Shown piece after piece: positions 9,997-21,690 of a stretch of 64,000 bases of DNA (its first letter is position 1; every line of letters begins with the position of its first letter). The stretch is from assembly GCA_036346225.1 (NCBI GenBank), contig JARFIW010001111.1, forward strand, positions 682,001 through 746,000. Direction: 5' to 3'. Under the pieces are notes generated by a model. The model made no database searches. It saw only the letters and a list, made by a program, of their open reading frames with translations, and was not told the DNA's origin. The position numbers and the translations under genes were made by a program. The DNA comes from Platerodrilus igneus (taxonomy: Eukaryota > Arthropoda > Insecta > Coleoptera > Lycidae).

Positions 9997-11720
9997 TCCT
10001 ATGATAATAGGGTTATTTAGAGGTATATAGGGTCACAAGGGTAGTATACTTCGTGTAAACAACACCAAAGTCAAGGAAACTAAACATTTGAATCATAAAA
10101 AGTACACAATTCGTTAATTATGCAAAAAGCAAATATCAAACACACTGTATAAAATCTACAATTAACTTTAGTCAATGAAAGGAAGGTCATTCTTTAATAA
10201 TTTAACCACATTTAGTAGAATAAATAACTCTAGACGCAGTCCATTTCAATTTAGAAACAGCAATAAATTTAGAAACTTTGAATAAATACAAATTAGGAGT
10301 ATCTAAAGTCAAACAAACATGAAACAAATTTTTTTTTAAACTCGACGCATTAATGTAAGAAAATAATCATGCTTACTCACAACAAACGGGTCTTGCAAAA
10401 CAAGCATATTTCAGAACGTAAGAAGTCAATAAAAACGCATCTAATTTACGTCAACTGTTAAAGAATCCCATTATAAAATTTGCCTACGTGCTCTTTTAAA
10501 AGTAAATTCCACAAATTTGAATAAAATCCAGCATGAGGAAAACAAAATATGTAACCTTAGTTTTTGACGTACGTGCAAGATTAAATGTAATAGCTAATAA
10601 TTTCCTATACAAAATACGAAAACATGATATTGAACGGTACAAAGTACCATAGCCAACGAACTCCATAATGTAAAGCTTTGATGCCTACGTGATTTGAGAG
10701 CATTGAAAAAAAATTTAGGATAGGTAACTCCATGTAAAATCCGAAGGCTTACATGATAAGACAAGTGAAATTAAACCACGATTTTAAGCACAAGTGCACG
10801 TTCAAATATACAAGTTCGCCGTCGACATAAGACGTAAGTCCAAATTTTAATTAAGGTAAACATGAGCTTTAAAGTTTATTAACTTAGGAATCTAAGGAAA
10901 CTGAGAAATTTTCCAAGAAATCTACTGAGAGATCTACGAGGCGATTCAATAAACAATTCACTAAACAAATTCAATAAGAAATCTAACGTGAAAATCTAAT
11001 ACTAGGAGTAACAGATATAATGGGGAAAACTGTGAATCAGGACGTTAAGCTGAAATCAACCCAAGGTCACTGGTTAACAGCACGTAGCGGCAGGTCAAAG
11101 GATAGGGGTGTACGCAGAACTACACATTCGAACCAGGAAATCAACAGAAATAATACCAGATTAGAGATCATAGTAAATTAATAGCGTGAAACTTATTTTT
11201 TTTGAACATTTAAAACTTGCATGTACTTAGATATTTATGTAAAGGGTCATCATACATTTTGATTGATACGTAGAAAGTACGTTAAGAGAACGAAGGGTCA
11301 TTGAACGTACAACGAGGCTTCCAATATAAAACAGAGTTATTTTTACTGGCTTTATATATTTTTAATAGGGCTATAATTTGGTGGTGAACAGATTTATATT
11401 TTTACTTTGATTCAAGGGTTTAAATAGCAAATAATACTACAAAGGTTGTAGAAGTGCAAATTGTACATATGTCTTGATTTATTATACAAAATGTTGGTTA
11501 TTCGGCTTATATTATTTGGGTATGAAGTGTTAGAGAAAAAGGGGGGGTAAAATTTCTCTGTTACAGTATCGTCATGCACTCTGTGTGGGGTTGAACTGAG
11601 CTAGTCGAGGCATAAATCTAAGTGTGTGAAATTTTTTATTTATTCTAGATTATTTAGGAACACATAGAGGTGGCGAACAGCAGGCAACTGAGCGTTAATC
11701 GAAGTACAGCGATATCACAG

Positions 11721-11722
<2 letters not shown>
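9997..11722 (+). repeat. Solo LTR (TGCTATGATAA family)
   Basis: 1,726 bp. Starts TCCTATGATAATAGGG, homologous over more than 200 bp to 43866 onward (TGCTATGATAATAGGG) and, on the - strand, to 54855 downward. It ends GATATCACAGCA, the same end that precedes PBS-like modules elsewhere. A degenerate TA-rich stretch lies to the left and a pure (TA)n to the right (11723-11753). No internal coding region, so a solo LTR is the simplest reading. Confidence 0.7.

Positions 11723-11753
<31 letters not shown>
11723..11753. repeat. (TA)n microsatellite
   Basis: About 31 bp of TA between the solo LTR and the Penelope palindrome. Confidence 0.95.
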
Positions 11754-11754
<1 letters not shown>

Positions 11755-11831
11755 CGACGTTGATGGTAGTATTTCGTGGGATTGTCGTTCGTAAGCAAAA
11801 AATAACTATTATGAAATAATCATTTATTGTG

Positions 11832-11870
11832 AAATCTACATTTCGACTTATATAAAGTCTTTATCAAGAT
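11832..11870 (-). ncRNA. Degenerate hammerhead-like motif (left arm)
   Basis: Mirror of 14200-14237 on the - strand; here GAAACG is further changed to GAAATG. Probably inactive. Confidence 0.4.
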
Positions 11871-12240
11871 CTAAAATTTAAAAATTATGAGTGAAAACAC
11901 AGTCATTAACCTAATTAAAATTAAGAAACTTACACACAATTTGATGTTAATATATGTACTGATTTAACATAAAGGAGGATCCCAAATAAATAGTAATAAC
12001 ATTTAATGTAAAAATAAAATGTAAAGATAAAATTAAGACTACAAACAGCATACAATACGGACAAACACAGACTAAGAACTAACGTCTAACAATTAAAAAA
12101 ACTCCAACAGCAAAGTTCTACAGCAGAGTTGATAAATTCGCCAGGTGATAGATAACAAACAAAAAACTTAATATCCAACTATTACAAAGACATAAATTTA
12201 AAGACCCATTTCATTATAAAATCTAAGATACACTATTAGA

Positions 12241-12955
12241 TCACTTATATCTATTGAAACTATATAATAGAGCATAACTAGTAAATAAATTATGAATGTC
12301 GTGTTTGTTATTAATGCAGTTGACTTGACGTTCAATATGGTAAGACTCTAGATAAAGTCTCCGTTTGTAACCATCTTCTCGTTCTAAAATTTCAACGTCA
12401 TCGTAATTAGGAGAGTGGTGGGTTAGGTGGACATGTGAGGATAAAGCGCAACAAGATTTACCAACTTTGGCATCACTACGGTGTTGGGTGAGGCGATTAC
12501 GCAGCCATTGTTGAGTTTGGCCAACATATGAGCTTTGCAACTACAAGTAATCCTATAGACAACGTTACTGATTAAAGATTTTGGAGTTTTGTCTTTAAGA
12601 GGAGTAAACAATTTGTTAATAGATTTTTGATGTTGACAAACAATGAAAGTGCCAGGTATTTTAAAATTTTTTAAGTTGAGGAGTAAGGCGTTGAATATAC
12701 GGAAGCATTTTAAATATGACGCTATTCTGTCTGTCTTGGCTTGGACGATAAAAAGTACCATTAATGCATCTCAAAATTAATTGTTTTGGATAGCCATTAT
12801 TAAGTAACGTGGTAATTAGATCCCTATAGTTCTTATTTTTAAATTCAGGTTCAGATAACGAATCAACTCTGTGTTTTAGTGTCAGAATGGTGTTAACCTT
12901 TTGTTTAAAAGAATGGTCAGAAAAATAATTAATGTACCTACCAGAGTAAGTAGGT
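12241..12955 (-). pseudogene. Penelope-like RT C-terminus + GIY-YIG nuclease, left copy
   Basis: 3' half of a Penelope-like protein on the - strand. Frame 13008-12661 includes TPTYSGRYINYFSDHSFKQK and LSEPEFKNKNYRDLI (RT thumb side); frame 12761-12423 has IPGTFIVCQHQKSINKLF, then NVVYRITCSCK with the GIY-type Tyr; frame 12540-12241 has SSYVGQTQQWLRNRLTQHRSDAK with the YIG equivalent (YVG), the nuclease Arg (NRLTQH) and DVEILERE. A one-base frameshift lies between ITCSCK and SSYVG. The copy is 5'-truncated at 12955: all RT catalytic motifs are absent. GIY-YIG endonucleases nick the target DNA in this retroelement class. Confidence 0.9.
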
Positions 12956-12982
12956 GTAAGTAGGTAAGTTGATGAGGTATTG

Positions 12983-13827
12983 ATGGTATTCATAATTTCA
13001 ACCCTCATTTACAATTTACTGTCGAGTTAGAAATTAATAAAAAGATTCCGTTTCTTGATACTCTTGTTATTAGAAATAATTATAACCGGTTAATATTCGA
13101 CTGTTATAAGAAACCTACTTACTCTGGTAGGTACATCAATTATTTTTCTGACCATTCCTTTAAACAAAAGGTAAACACCATTCTGACACTAAAACACAGT
13201 TGATTCGTTATCTGAACCTGAATTTAAAAATAAGAACTATAGGGATCTAATTACCACGTTACTTAATAATGGCTATCCAAAACAATTAATTTTGAGATGC
13301 ATTAATGGTACTTTTTATCGTCCAAGCCAAGACAGACAGAATACCGTCATATTTAAAATGCTTCCGTATATTCAACGCCTTACTCCTCAACTTAAAAAAA
13401 TTTTAAAAATACCTGGCACTTTCATTGTGTGTCAACATCAAAAATCTATTAACAAATTGTTTACTCCTCTTAAAGACAAAACTCCAAAATCTTTAATCAG
13501 TAACGTTGTCTATAGGATTACTTGTAGTTGCAAAGCTCATATGTTGGCCAAACTCAACAATGGCTGCGTAATCGCCTCACCCAACACCGTAGTGATGCCA
13601 AAGTTGGTAAATCTTGTTGCGCTTTATCCTCACATGTCCACCTAACCCACCACTCTCCTAATTACGATGACGTTGAAATTTTAGAACGAGAAGATGGTTA
13701 CAAACGGAGACTTTATCTAGAGTCTTACCATATTGAACGTCAAGTCAACTGCATTAATAACAAACACGACATTCATAATTTATTTACTAGTTATGCTCTA
13801 TTATATAGTTTCAATAGATATAAGTGA
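12983..13827 (+). pseudogene. Penelope-like RT C-terminus + GIY-YIG nuclease, right copy
   Basis: Mirror copy of the left arm on the + strand, starting slightly further upstream. HNFNPHLQFTVELEINKK and IPFLDTLVIRNN (about 12990-13075) give the RT C-terminal block, followed by CYKKPTYSGRYINY. A 2-base loss relative to the left copy (near 13200) makes a stop after LKH. Frame 13292-13645 repeats the linker and VVYRITCSC; frame 13528-13827 encodes a 99-residue nuclease end identical to the left copy. It shares the same frameshift between ITCSCK and SSYVG, so both arms descend from one already damaged copy or have been homogenised. The YADD part of RT is not present. Confidence 0.9.
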
Positions 13828-14199
13828 TCTAATAGTGTATCTTAGATTTTATAATGAAATGGGTCTTTAAATTTATGTCTTTGTAATAGTTGGATATTTA
13901 GTTTTTTGTTTGTTATCTATCACCTGGCGAATTTATCAACTCTGCTGTAGAACTTTGCTGTTGGAGTTTCTTTAATTGTTAGACGTTAGTTCTTAGTCTG
14001 TGTTTGTCCGTATTGTATGCTGTTTGTAGTCTTAATTTTATCTTTACATTTTATTTTTACATTAAATGTTATTACTATTTATTTGGGATCCTCCTTTATG
14101 TTAAATCAGTACATATATTAACATCAAATTGTGTGTAAGTTTCTTAATTTTAATTAGGTTAATGACTGTGTTTTCACTCATAATTTTTAAATTTTAGAT

Positions 14200-14237
14200 C
14201 TTGATAAAGACTTTATATAAGTCGAAACGTAGATTTC
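14200..14237 (+). ncRNA. Degenerate hammerhead-like motif at Penelope 3' end (right arm)
   Basis: CTTGATAA, a GACTT/AAGTC stem with loop TATAT, then GAAACG and GTA, flanked by GATC/GATTT able to form a short stem I. This is a hammerhead layout with the very short stem III reported for Penelope-like elements. The CUGAUGA core is altered, including the G equivalent to G8, so cleavage is unlikely. Confidence 0.45.
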
Positions 14238-14345
14238 ACAATAAATGATTATTTCATAATAGTTATTTTTGCTTACGAACGACAATCCCACGAAATACTA
14301 CCATCAACGTCGCTAACTACACACGTTCGTTATATAAAGATTCGA

Positions 14346-14347
<2 letters not shown>

Positions 14348-14397
<50 letters not shown>
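14348..14397. repeat. (TA)n, tail of SINE-B
   Basis: About 50 bp of TA directly at the 3' end of the - strand SINE at 14398-14579. Confidence 0.95.
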
Positions 14398-14401
<4 letters not shown>

Positions 14402-14579
14402 ATAAGATGAAATAATAACTTAGACTTTTATGCAAAGCCCAAATGATCACTTCAAATCGAGCTAGTAATTGAAAGATGGAAAATATAAGGGCTTGAACAG
14501 GACTCAAACCTGCATCTTGGTCTTTCGCGGACCATGCGTTTTCCAATTACGCCACTGAGACCGATGACGTTATTGACAG
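14398..14579 (-). mobile_element. TA-tailed tRNA-derived SINE (family B)
   Basis: On the - strand: A box TGGCGTAATTGG (complement of 14542-14553), B box GGTTTGAGTCC (complement of 14500-14510), then a body containing CCATCTTTCAATTACTAGCTCG and TTTGGGCTTTGCATAAAAGTC, ending in a (TA)n tail. The body recurs at 40930-41302, 43720-43850 and 52680-52815. Confidence 0.8.
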
Positions 14580-14599
14580 TTAGGTTGATGTATGTTTGT

Positions 14600-14738
14600 G
14601 TACACGATTCAGATTTGTAGATTGTCCAATTGTCGTCATCGGTCTCGGTGGCGCATAATTGGAAAACGCAAGGTTCGCGAAAGACCAAGATGCAGGTTCG
14701 AGTCTTGCGTCTTGATATATATATATATATATATATAT
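14600..14738 (+). mobile_element. SINE-B head, opposite orientation, with TA tail
   Basis: CGGTCTCGGTGGCGCATAATTGG (A box) and GCAGGTTCGAGTCTT (B box at about 14694-14704) followed almost at once by (TA)n (14715-14738). It is a head-to-head inverted partner of the preceding SINE and lacks the body. Confidence 0.7.
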
Positions 14739-17700
14739 TGCTGTGATAAGGGGCTGCTTAAGGGTGCACGTTATAGTAAAGGTCGTTCGGGAATGAGTAA
14801 TTAGAATAGTCAGCAGAAAACTACACTTATTTAAGGAAATAATTAAGAAATAGACATAGTTTGTAGATAGTAAGTAGTCAACACCCTGTATATAGAGTAG
14901 AGATAGTTTTTGGGCGACGCAGGTAAACATAGGAAGACGCATAGTTGGCGTAGGAATAAGAAATACATGTATTAAGTAGATAGTAAATATTAAATACCCT
15001 GTACATTAAGTTTAGCTAATTTAGGTAAAACAAATTGTAACAAAATTTTTGTTACATTAAATATCTCTAAAGAAAAACATTTCTAGCCGTTGTTATTTTA
15101 CGAATTTGTCATTTAGCGTGAAATCCTTAAATAGTTTAATTTATTATAAGTAAGTACATCTCTTTCCTTTTTACATTATTTTTACCCATACGGAGTATTT
15201 AATAGTGACTCCTACGCTTTTGATATCTGCAAATACCCAGAACGTAACTTGAGTTGCATAAGCTACAGGCGTTCTGAAGTCCACTTGTGCAATGGCTAGA
15301 CACAACGCCTGCGCGTAAGGTGACGCGATAACTAGGGTGTTGGCAAGGAAGCGAATGCGGCCATCTTGCAAGCAACTACGAGGAGGTACGCTTCGTTGGA
15401 AGATGGAGAATTTTGTTTGCAAGTGGGAGCTTAGAATAGCTCTACCATCGAAGAAGGGCTAGTGATTGCCGTGCGGAGGCGTTACAAAAGAGCTCTTGTG
15501 ATGCCGCCCAGACAACCAAGAGAGCGGTAACAACACGTGAGGATAGAGGTCCATTAGTGATGGTTCAATTTCCCTAGCACATTTAGGTAGGCACCTTTAA
15601 GTATGTTTGTATGAAGGACAGGATTTTAAGGAAACACGTTTGACAATGAGATTGGAACTTGGTTATGTATTGTGGGATTACTCATTTTGAAGCTGTCCGA
15701 GGGGCTGCATCTAGTAAATGCATATTTCGTACCTTTCTAAATTTCAAGGAGATGGAATGTTATGTGTTTTGGTTGGTCTAGTGCATTTACCAGCATCACC
15801 GTCGAGTAATTAAGACAAAACCAATCAGGTACTTATAAAACTATTTATTGAGAATTAATTTTACGTACTAATTACGGTCAAAGCTTTGATTTAACGTTCT
15901 CCAAATCATAAGAAACTTTTGTTAAAGAATGTGAATGTTAAAATTTTCTTTGCAAGATATGTTTATGCTTAAATCTCATATAAAAACCAGTTAGAGAATT
16001 ATATCCTAGTAACTTGACAGATTAAATACCTTTTTTTTGTTCAGAACTAAATTTTTTCATAAGAGGAATTTTTGAACTTTTAGATAATTTAAAAGTTGTT
16101 ATTCAAAGCACGTACATAATGCACATGTTAATTGAGAAAAATAAGTATAAAGTTTACTTTTGATTGAAAGATGTTTACTTACAATATGCTATGCGATTAG
16201 TAGAATATCAATGCTGCTTCTAACATATGTTGAACTGACTTTCTTTAATTTCATATAATGTTCGAGCCATATGAACTTTTTATGTAATAAGTTCTTTAGA
16301 GAATTTTTGTAAGCCAGAACAGATCTGTTTTATGGATGTTTAAGAACCGACTGTATTAAATAATTTATAAATGTTAAGATCTCTCTATGTAGAGAAACAA
16401 ATTCAGAGATTTTTGAAACTTATTTTTTATTGATTATCAAAATTTTTTTTATAAATAATTTTTGCAACAAAAGAGAATAACATTTAAATTATACTTTGAT
16501 ATAAAACTTTCGTCTTTTTATTTCACTAATTGAAATTAATAATATCCAAATTAGATAAACAAAATTTTGAATGTGGAACTTAGAAAAAAGTTGATACAGT
16601 ATTAGGTAATAGAAACAGAGTAAATAATTTTTAGTAGAGAATATTTTCATAGGTAAGGTGTTGTTGTTGAGATTTTGAATTCAAGACAGTCGATCTATAA
16701 AGACCGAAATATTTTGTTGTCGTAAGACACAAACAGTGTCTTATATTTTATTTTTTTTGTGTGACATTTTCTTGCGGGTCCGACATCGCAGAAGCTGGAG
16801 CAGAGGTCCAAAAGGTTTCCAGAGGTATTGCTTATTTTAATTTGTATGCTTTTTGATAATCATTATATCCTATAGGTTTCTGCGTCTTCCTGTAGGATAC
16901 TTTAGTTTTATTTATTGCCCATATAGATGCAGTGGCGCCCATTCCCCTTTTTTTGTTCCCGTTTGTAGTCGAGCCCACCCTATATCCACGCCCAAACTCA
17001 TTGCTCACCCTTGGGGTAATTCCCAGACTAAGCCGCGAATATAGTAAAGCTCGTGAGTCCACCGAGGGTTTGTTCACTAATTGACTCACTCCATAATTAA
17101 ATTAAATAAAGAAAAAATTATAAGTCCACATAAAGTTTCACTAAGTTACAAAATAAGGATATTTTTCAGTGGAAGCACGCGTATATTGAGAAATATATGA
17201 TAAAGTGTAATTAGACACGCATTAAGAAGAAGAGTTCCAGACGATTAAATTAATACGGATATAGAAATAGAGTTTCAGGTAGTTAATATAAATGCGTACA
17301 AAGATCTAACCATTTTGATAAGAGAAATGATTAAAAATTGCGTGAATCGCATGTAAACATGAAAATTTAAAGTCGGGTTGCATCAGTTGTTTATAGAAAA
17401 GCAAGTAATCTATCAAAATACAGCATGTTGATAATGAAAGACAGCTGCGGGCAGGTTGTGATTATGGGAAAACGTGGAGAATTACATCAGAAACTGCTCT
17501 AAATAAAATTATTTGATTGGCCAGAGACAAGCGACGAGTTCTAGACCAGACCCACGGATGTAGTGGGAATTCGAGATTATATTAGCAAGCACCTTGATAA
17601 GAAAGTCAGTTTTGAACTCAATGAAGGCCGAAGTGCATTGCCATTAAACAAAGTAATACGTAATAAGTATAAAAGTGAAAAATAAAATGAGTGCGAATAT

Positions 17701-18692
17701 GAAGATTACAATTGCCGTTTAAACGTAAGTACGTTTTTAATGAATTTATTGTAAACTAAGACATAAAAATAATAGGGTTTCGAGGTCTGAGGGAAATAGA
17801 CTAGGATTCTGATGTTAAAAAAAAATACAGCAATACAATTTAAATGTCAAGGGGAAAAGAAGAATAATACAATCTTGAAGTACAGGGATGAAACAAACTA
17901 CAATTTTAAGTCTGGGGCAAGAATGATAAGAGTCTAAGTTTGAGGAATTGAAATAAATTGGGGTATATAATTTAATGGTGGTGGTCCATAGTGTAATAAT
18001 TTGAATGGAATCCAGAATTGGGGAAGATCATTTTTATTGGAAGCGTCGATGTGAAAAAGATAAAACCAGGTCAAATTTTTAGTTATAAGACATTTGTTTT
18101 TCCATATGAATTTTTATTTTATTTTTAATATTGAATTTGCTAAATATGATATGCTTGTGAAGAAGTCAACAAAAGAGGTTGCATACGTATTGAATGAGTA
18201 ATAAGAAAACAGGTTTAGAATATTCTACACTTTGTTGGTAAAGATAATAAATTTTCTTTGGTGACTTTGGGGTTTTTGAGTACATACTAGATGGTTGTTA
18301 ATAAATGAAATTTATAAGAAATGTATTACAAATAATCTCAAAAGCTGTACATAACATATTGGTTTCATTATATAAAATCTAAATTTACTGAATTTTATAA
18401 TTGCAAATAAATGCTAGCCGAGGTAATAAGATTTAAATAGTACAAAGGCGGAGCCACAAGTTGAATAGGAAAGAGATAACCCGCAAGGCGGTAACGTATC
18501 GAATTTTGCCATTGGTAGATAGAGTTGTTTAAAGATAAAGTCCAGTTGATAGCAATATTAAGAAAACAGCTGGAGGAGGAGATAATTACACTTAATCGTG
18601 AATATTAAACTGGTGGTCCAATAATTTAGAGTACGTAGCAAATAAATATAACAGCCCAACGTCGGAGCATGATAATTCTTCTAATATCATAG

Positions 18693-18694
<2 letters not shown>
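14739..18694 (+). repeat. Probable solo LTR or LTR-like element between (TA)n tracts
   Basis: 3,956 bp bounded on both sides by (TA)n. It starts TGCTGTGATAAGGGG and ends AATATCATAGCA, so the ends form an inverted repeat TGCTRTGATA / TATCATAGCA shared with the LTR family at 9997, 43866 and 54855. Near the right end CAGCCCAACGTCGGAGC (about 18652) resembles the PBS-like modules. No coding region was recognised; the 83-codon frame at 15171-15422 has no family signature. It may contain further insertions that I cannot resolve. Confidence 0.5.

Positions 18695-18734
<40 letters not shown>
18695..18734. repeat. (TA)n microsatellite, target of the giant LTR element
   Basis: About 40 bp of TA between two LTRs; the left flank of the element at 18735-40898. 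Confidence 0.95.
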
Positions 18735-18736
<2 letters not shown>

Positions 18737-19480
18737 CCGTGTACCTTCGCTCTGGCTCAGTAGATTCGAAATTTTATTAATTTACCAAAATCGAAAATTT
18801 CACAAAATAGAAATTTTTTAAAAAAAAATTTCTTACCCGGCTTCCGGCTTCATCAACTTTGATTTCTTCAACAGCTCCCTGGCTAGCTCAGCTGTGCTTC
18901 CTCTTGAATACCTAGATTTACTATCATGCTCTGTACCGTTCACAAACACCATTCAATAAAACCACAAAATAATACAACAATCATACAAAATTTATTTACC
19001 ACTATTTACAAATAATAATTCAAGATTATGTACATTTCGGTGCTCAAGTTACACCTCAATAAATTCTATCTTTGTAAAGTCCTGGATTTTAAATTGAAAT
19101 ATTAAACACATTTAATGTAACAGGAGTAAATGAGCCCTGAATAATACCTTATTTTTTTATTTATAATTATTTCTAATTAGTACACTCTGGAGTATGGTAA
19201 GCTCATGTTAACCCAATTTTTTTTAATGTATGCTTTCTACTTTGCATACTTTTACTACAAACACTAAAAACCCATGTACTCTTAACAATAAAAATTAAAT
19301 TCATGAGGAACGTTAATAAGCTTTACATACACTTTTAGATTTATATTCAAATACCATAATAAAAGTTAGTTATACGTATTCTTTTCAATACGCAAAATAA
19401 CGAAAAATACCATCAAAGCTCACTCTCACACATCACAAATAATCTTCACAGTTTATAAAAAAACATCAAATTCTAATGCG

Positions 19481-19993
19481 AGTTAAAGTTCGGGCCTTTG
19501 GAGCTGGTTTTTTAAAAACACTTTGAAACTTTAACAATATTTTTATTAGTTAAAATTTGGATAACTTGTACATAATACTAAAATTAATTATTGTACAGGT
19601 GAGTAGCTCAAACAACGAAGTATGGAGTTTGGAGACTGACTGCCGGGCATTGAGCTCCCGGGCCTTTTATAATAACCTGCCCCTCACACGGCTGTGAGAA
19701 CTTGCAGATCTCATGTCTGCATTTCTCTTTAATTGTACACTTTAATACAATGTAACAACTTAATTCTAAGTAATTGCGGTCTGTTGACCGCCTGTGACCT
19801 GCCACCTGCAGTATCACTGCCCTCACGGATGCACAGCTGCATTCCGTTCTCATGAACTGTCGATAACCTCTCTGGGTTATCCTTGTGTTACAATGTTGCA
19901 TTGAACTTATACTTTTACTTAATAATTTCTAATAATTCTTATTAGATTCAATATATCAATATATATATATATGTAATTGGGGGATACATAACT
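19481..19993 (-). repeat. 3' LTR of gypsy element
   Basis: 513 bp, AGTTAAAGTTCGGGCC to GGGGGATACATAACT. The frame 19608-19901 recurs in the other LTR and is not a gene. A short TA run near its end differs in length between the two LTRs. Confidence 0.97.
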
Positions 19994-20003
19994 CCTCCCA
20001 CCG
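19994..20003 (-). promoter_or_regulatory. Polypurine tract of gypsy element
   Basis: On the - strand CGGTGGGAGG abuts the 3' LTR. Confidence 0.75.
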
Positions 20004-20089
20004 TAAATGAAAAATTAAGGGTTTTCTTAATTTTTAAATACATAAAATACATTATTTAAATTCATTTAAAATTCATTGTTTCTAAGGGT

Positions 20090-20960
20090 ATACTTATTGT
20101 TTCCTTTTTTCTCTTTGTTTCCTTAAATCTAGAACTGTTTCCTTCATTCTTATATCTAAGGTACATTTTGTATAATACATACATGATTACAAAAATTATT
20201 AAAATGATTAATACAATTGTCCAAACACTTATATTATTTTAATGTAACTTTGGCGTTTTGATTTCACTTAATTGTTCTTTATAACTTTCCACTAATTTCA
20301 CGGCGTGGTTGAGATCGTCTAAGTCTAGATGCTCTAGCTTCATAGGTTTCTTGTTTATTTCTTCGTCTTCTTGTTGTATTTTGAATTGTAGTTCCGGTAG
20401 GTTTGCAAGTTTCTTTGTTGTTATGGGATCTTGATAAACTCTGATTACTTCATCTTTCAATTTCACATAACAATCTTCTTTGAGGGTAATTAGTTTGCTT
20501 CCGATTAATGCTTGGTTATTTTCATCTTGGTTGCAGTGGATGGTTGCTATTACTTCTGTTGGGAAAATGGCTATCCATTTGTTATCTGTAACTTTTTGAA
20601 TTTTCATATTAGTTATTTGCACTTGTTTGGTTTCACAGTTTTCGTAATGATTTGAGAATTTTAATAGTTGTACTTCACAAGGGCTGTCTTCTTGAATGGT
20701 TGTTGTCGTCATCGATTGACATAAATATTGGTTTGGTGTTACTTCAGTACATTTTTCGTTTGTATAACCATATCTCAGTTCATTTAGGGATAGGAATTTG
20801 GTTTTGGGTATGATTACTTGGTATGTGCTAGTAACCTTTGTAAATAAATGATAATAATGATAATTGTTACTTTCTACTATCTAGATTTCTATCAAAAATA
20901 TTTTAATGTTGCTAAAATTTGTTACATTAAAGTAAGGGTTGATATTATTTGAGTAAATAT
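20090..20960 (-). pseudogene. env: Errantivirus env remnant with stop before the membrane anchor
   Basis: The envelope-like gene of the gypsy element. A 157-codon frame (20712-20239) plus upstream codons to about 20860 in the same frame encode a Cys-containing ectodomain part (blocks such as YGYTNEKCTEV, CYVKLKDEVIRVYQD) and a hydrophilic stretch LDLDDLNHAVKLVESYKEQL. A TAA stop ends it at 20239-20241. In the same frame just beyond the stop lie a strongly hydrophobic segment of about 20 residues (roughly 20215-20150) and a basic tail, as expected for a membrane anchor and cytoplasmic tail. The N-terminal half of a normal env is missing, since pol ends at 21025. Assignment rests on position in the element and this architecture. 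Confidence 0.65.
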
Positions 20961-21024
20961 TGTAATTTTGTATACTGCCTAGTTTATTGGTAGTATACCG
21001 GGGTTGTTTTTATATGTTATATTA

Positions 21025-21690
21025 TTACTTGGTTGTCCGTTCTACCTGGGTGGAGGTTGACGGTAAGGGTGATGACTGTCCATCTGAAATTACAGGGTGT
21101 CTTAGGTTTTTTAAATGAATGTATTTAGTTATTTTACCGTTGTCTACTACTGCTATGTTTTTATCTGATATTTTCTTAATTTTAAATGGTCCTAAATTTC
21201 TGGGTGCTGTTTTATGTCGCTTGCTTTGAAAGTTTTTTTCATATACGGTTTGTCCTACTGAAAATTTATTTGAGTCGGTATTTTTGTTTCGGGTTGTGGT
21301 GATACGTTCCTTATCGTTTTCTAATTTATCTTTTACCTTGTCATAAGTTATTTTAAGTTTTTGTTTGTGATCTTTCGCATATTGTTGATATACTTCCTTG
21401 TTGTAGTGTATGTCATAGGGATTTCGTGAATCTGAATGTCCTAAGGTTAATTCTAAGGGTGTAAAATTTGTTGATGAGTGAATTGTGTTATTATAGGCGA
21501 TTAGTGCGTATGACATTAAATTGGTTATATGTTCCTTTTTATAATTTATTCTTAATAATCGAATTTGTTCTAACAGGGTTAAATGTAATCGTTCAATTAG
21601 TCCGTTTGACTCAGGGTGGTTTTCCGTTATGAAATGAATGTTTATTTTGTGTAGTTCTAAAGTGTTTTGTATTGTCTCATTTTAAATTCG
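21025..21690 (-). pseudogene. pol: Gypsy integrase core end and C-terminus
   Basis: Continuation of pol after one-base shifts. LDNGSEF (second catalytic Asp, about 21700) is in a third frame. ENHPESNGLIERLHLTL (about 21590-21640) carries the catalytic Glu and leads into the 163-codon frame SYALIAYNNTIHSSTNFTPLEL...LGHSDSR, the conserved post-core region of gypsy integrases, then a basic C-terminal segment with NLGPFKIKKISDKN and KYIHLKNLRHP. The stop is at 21025. Unlike the relic at 716-2200, every catalytic residue can still be found, only in different frames. Confidence 0.9.

Larger units (their letters stand above)
11752..14315. repeat. 2.6 kb palindrome of Penelope-like sequences
   Basis: Near-identical inverted arms 11752-12955 and 13113-14315 (about 1.2 kb each) around a 157-bp spacer (12956-13112). 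The arms differ at only a handful of sites that I can see. Each arm carries the 3' half of a Penelope-like element with its 3' end outward. The spacer is a further 5' part of the right-hand copy. At the inner break of the left arm the 10-mer ACCTACTTAC occurs twice in tandem (on the - strand), suggesting fold-back or slippage synthesis. Confidence 0.95.

Noticed and set aside
14470..14710. Possible tRNA gene on either strand
   Set aside because: tRNA-like boxes only, followed by a SINE body and TA tail; the cloverleaf is incomplete.
15171..15422. 83-codon - strand frame in the 14739-18694 element
   Set aside because: No recognisable domain and no homologous frame in related LTRs.
19608..19901. 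97-codon frame repeated at 28042-28392
   Set aside because: It is inside the gypsy LTRs and has no family signature.
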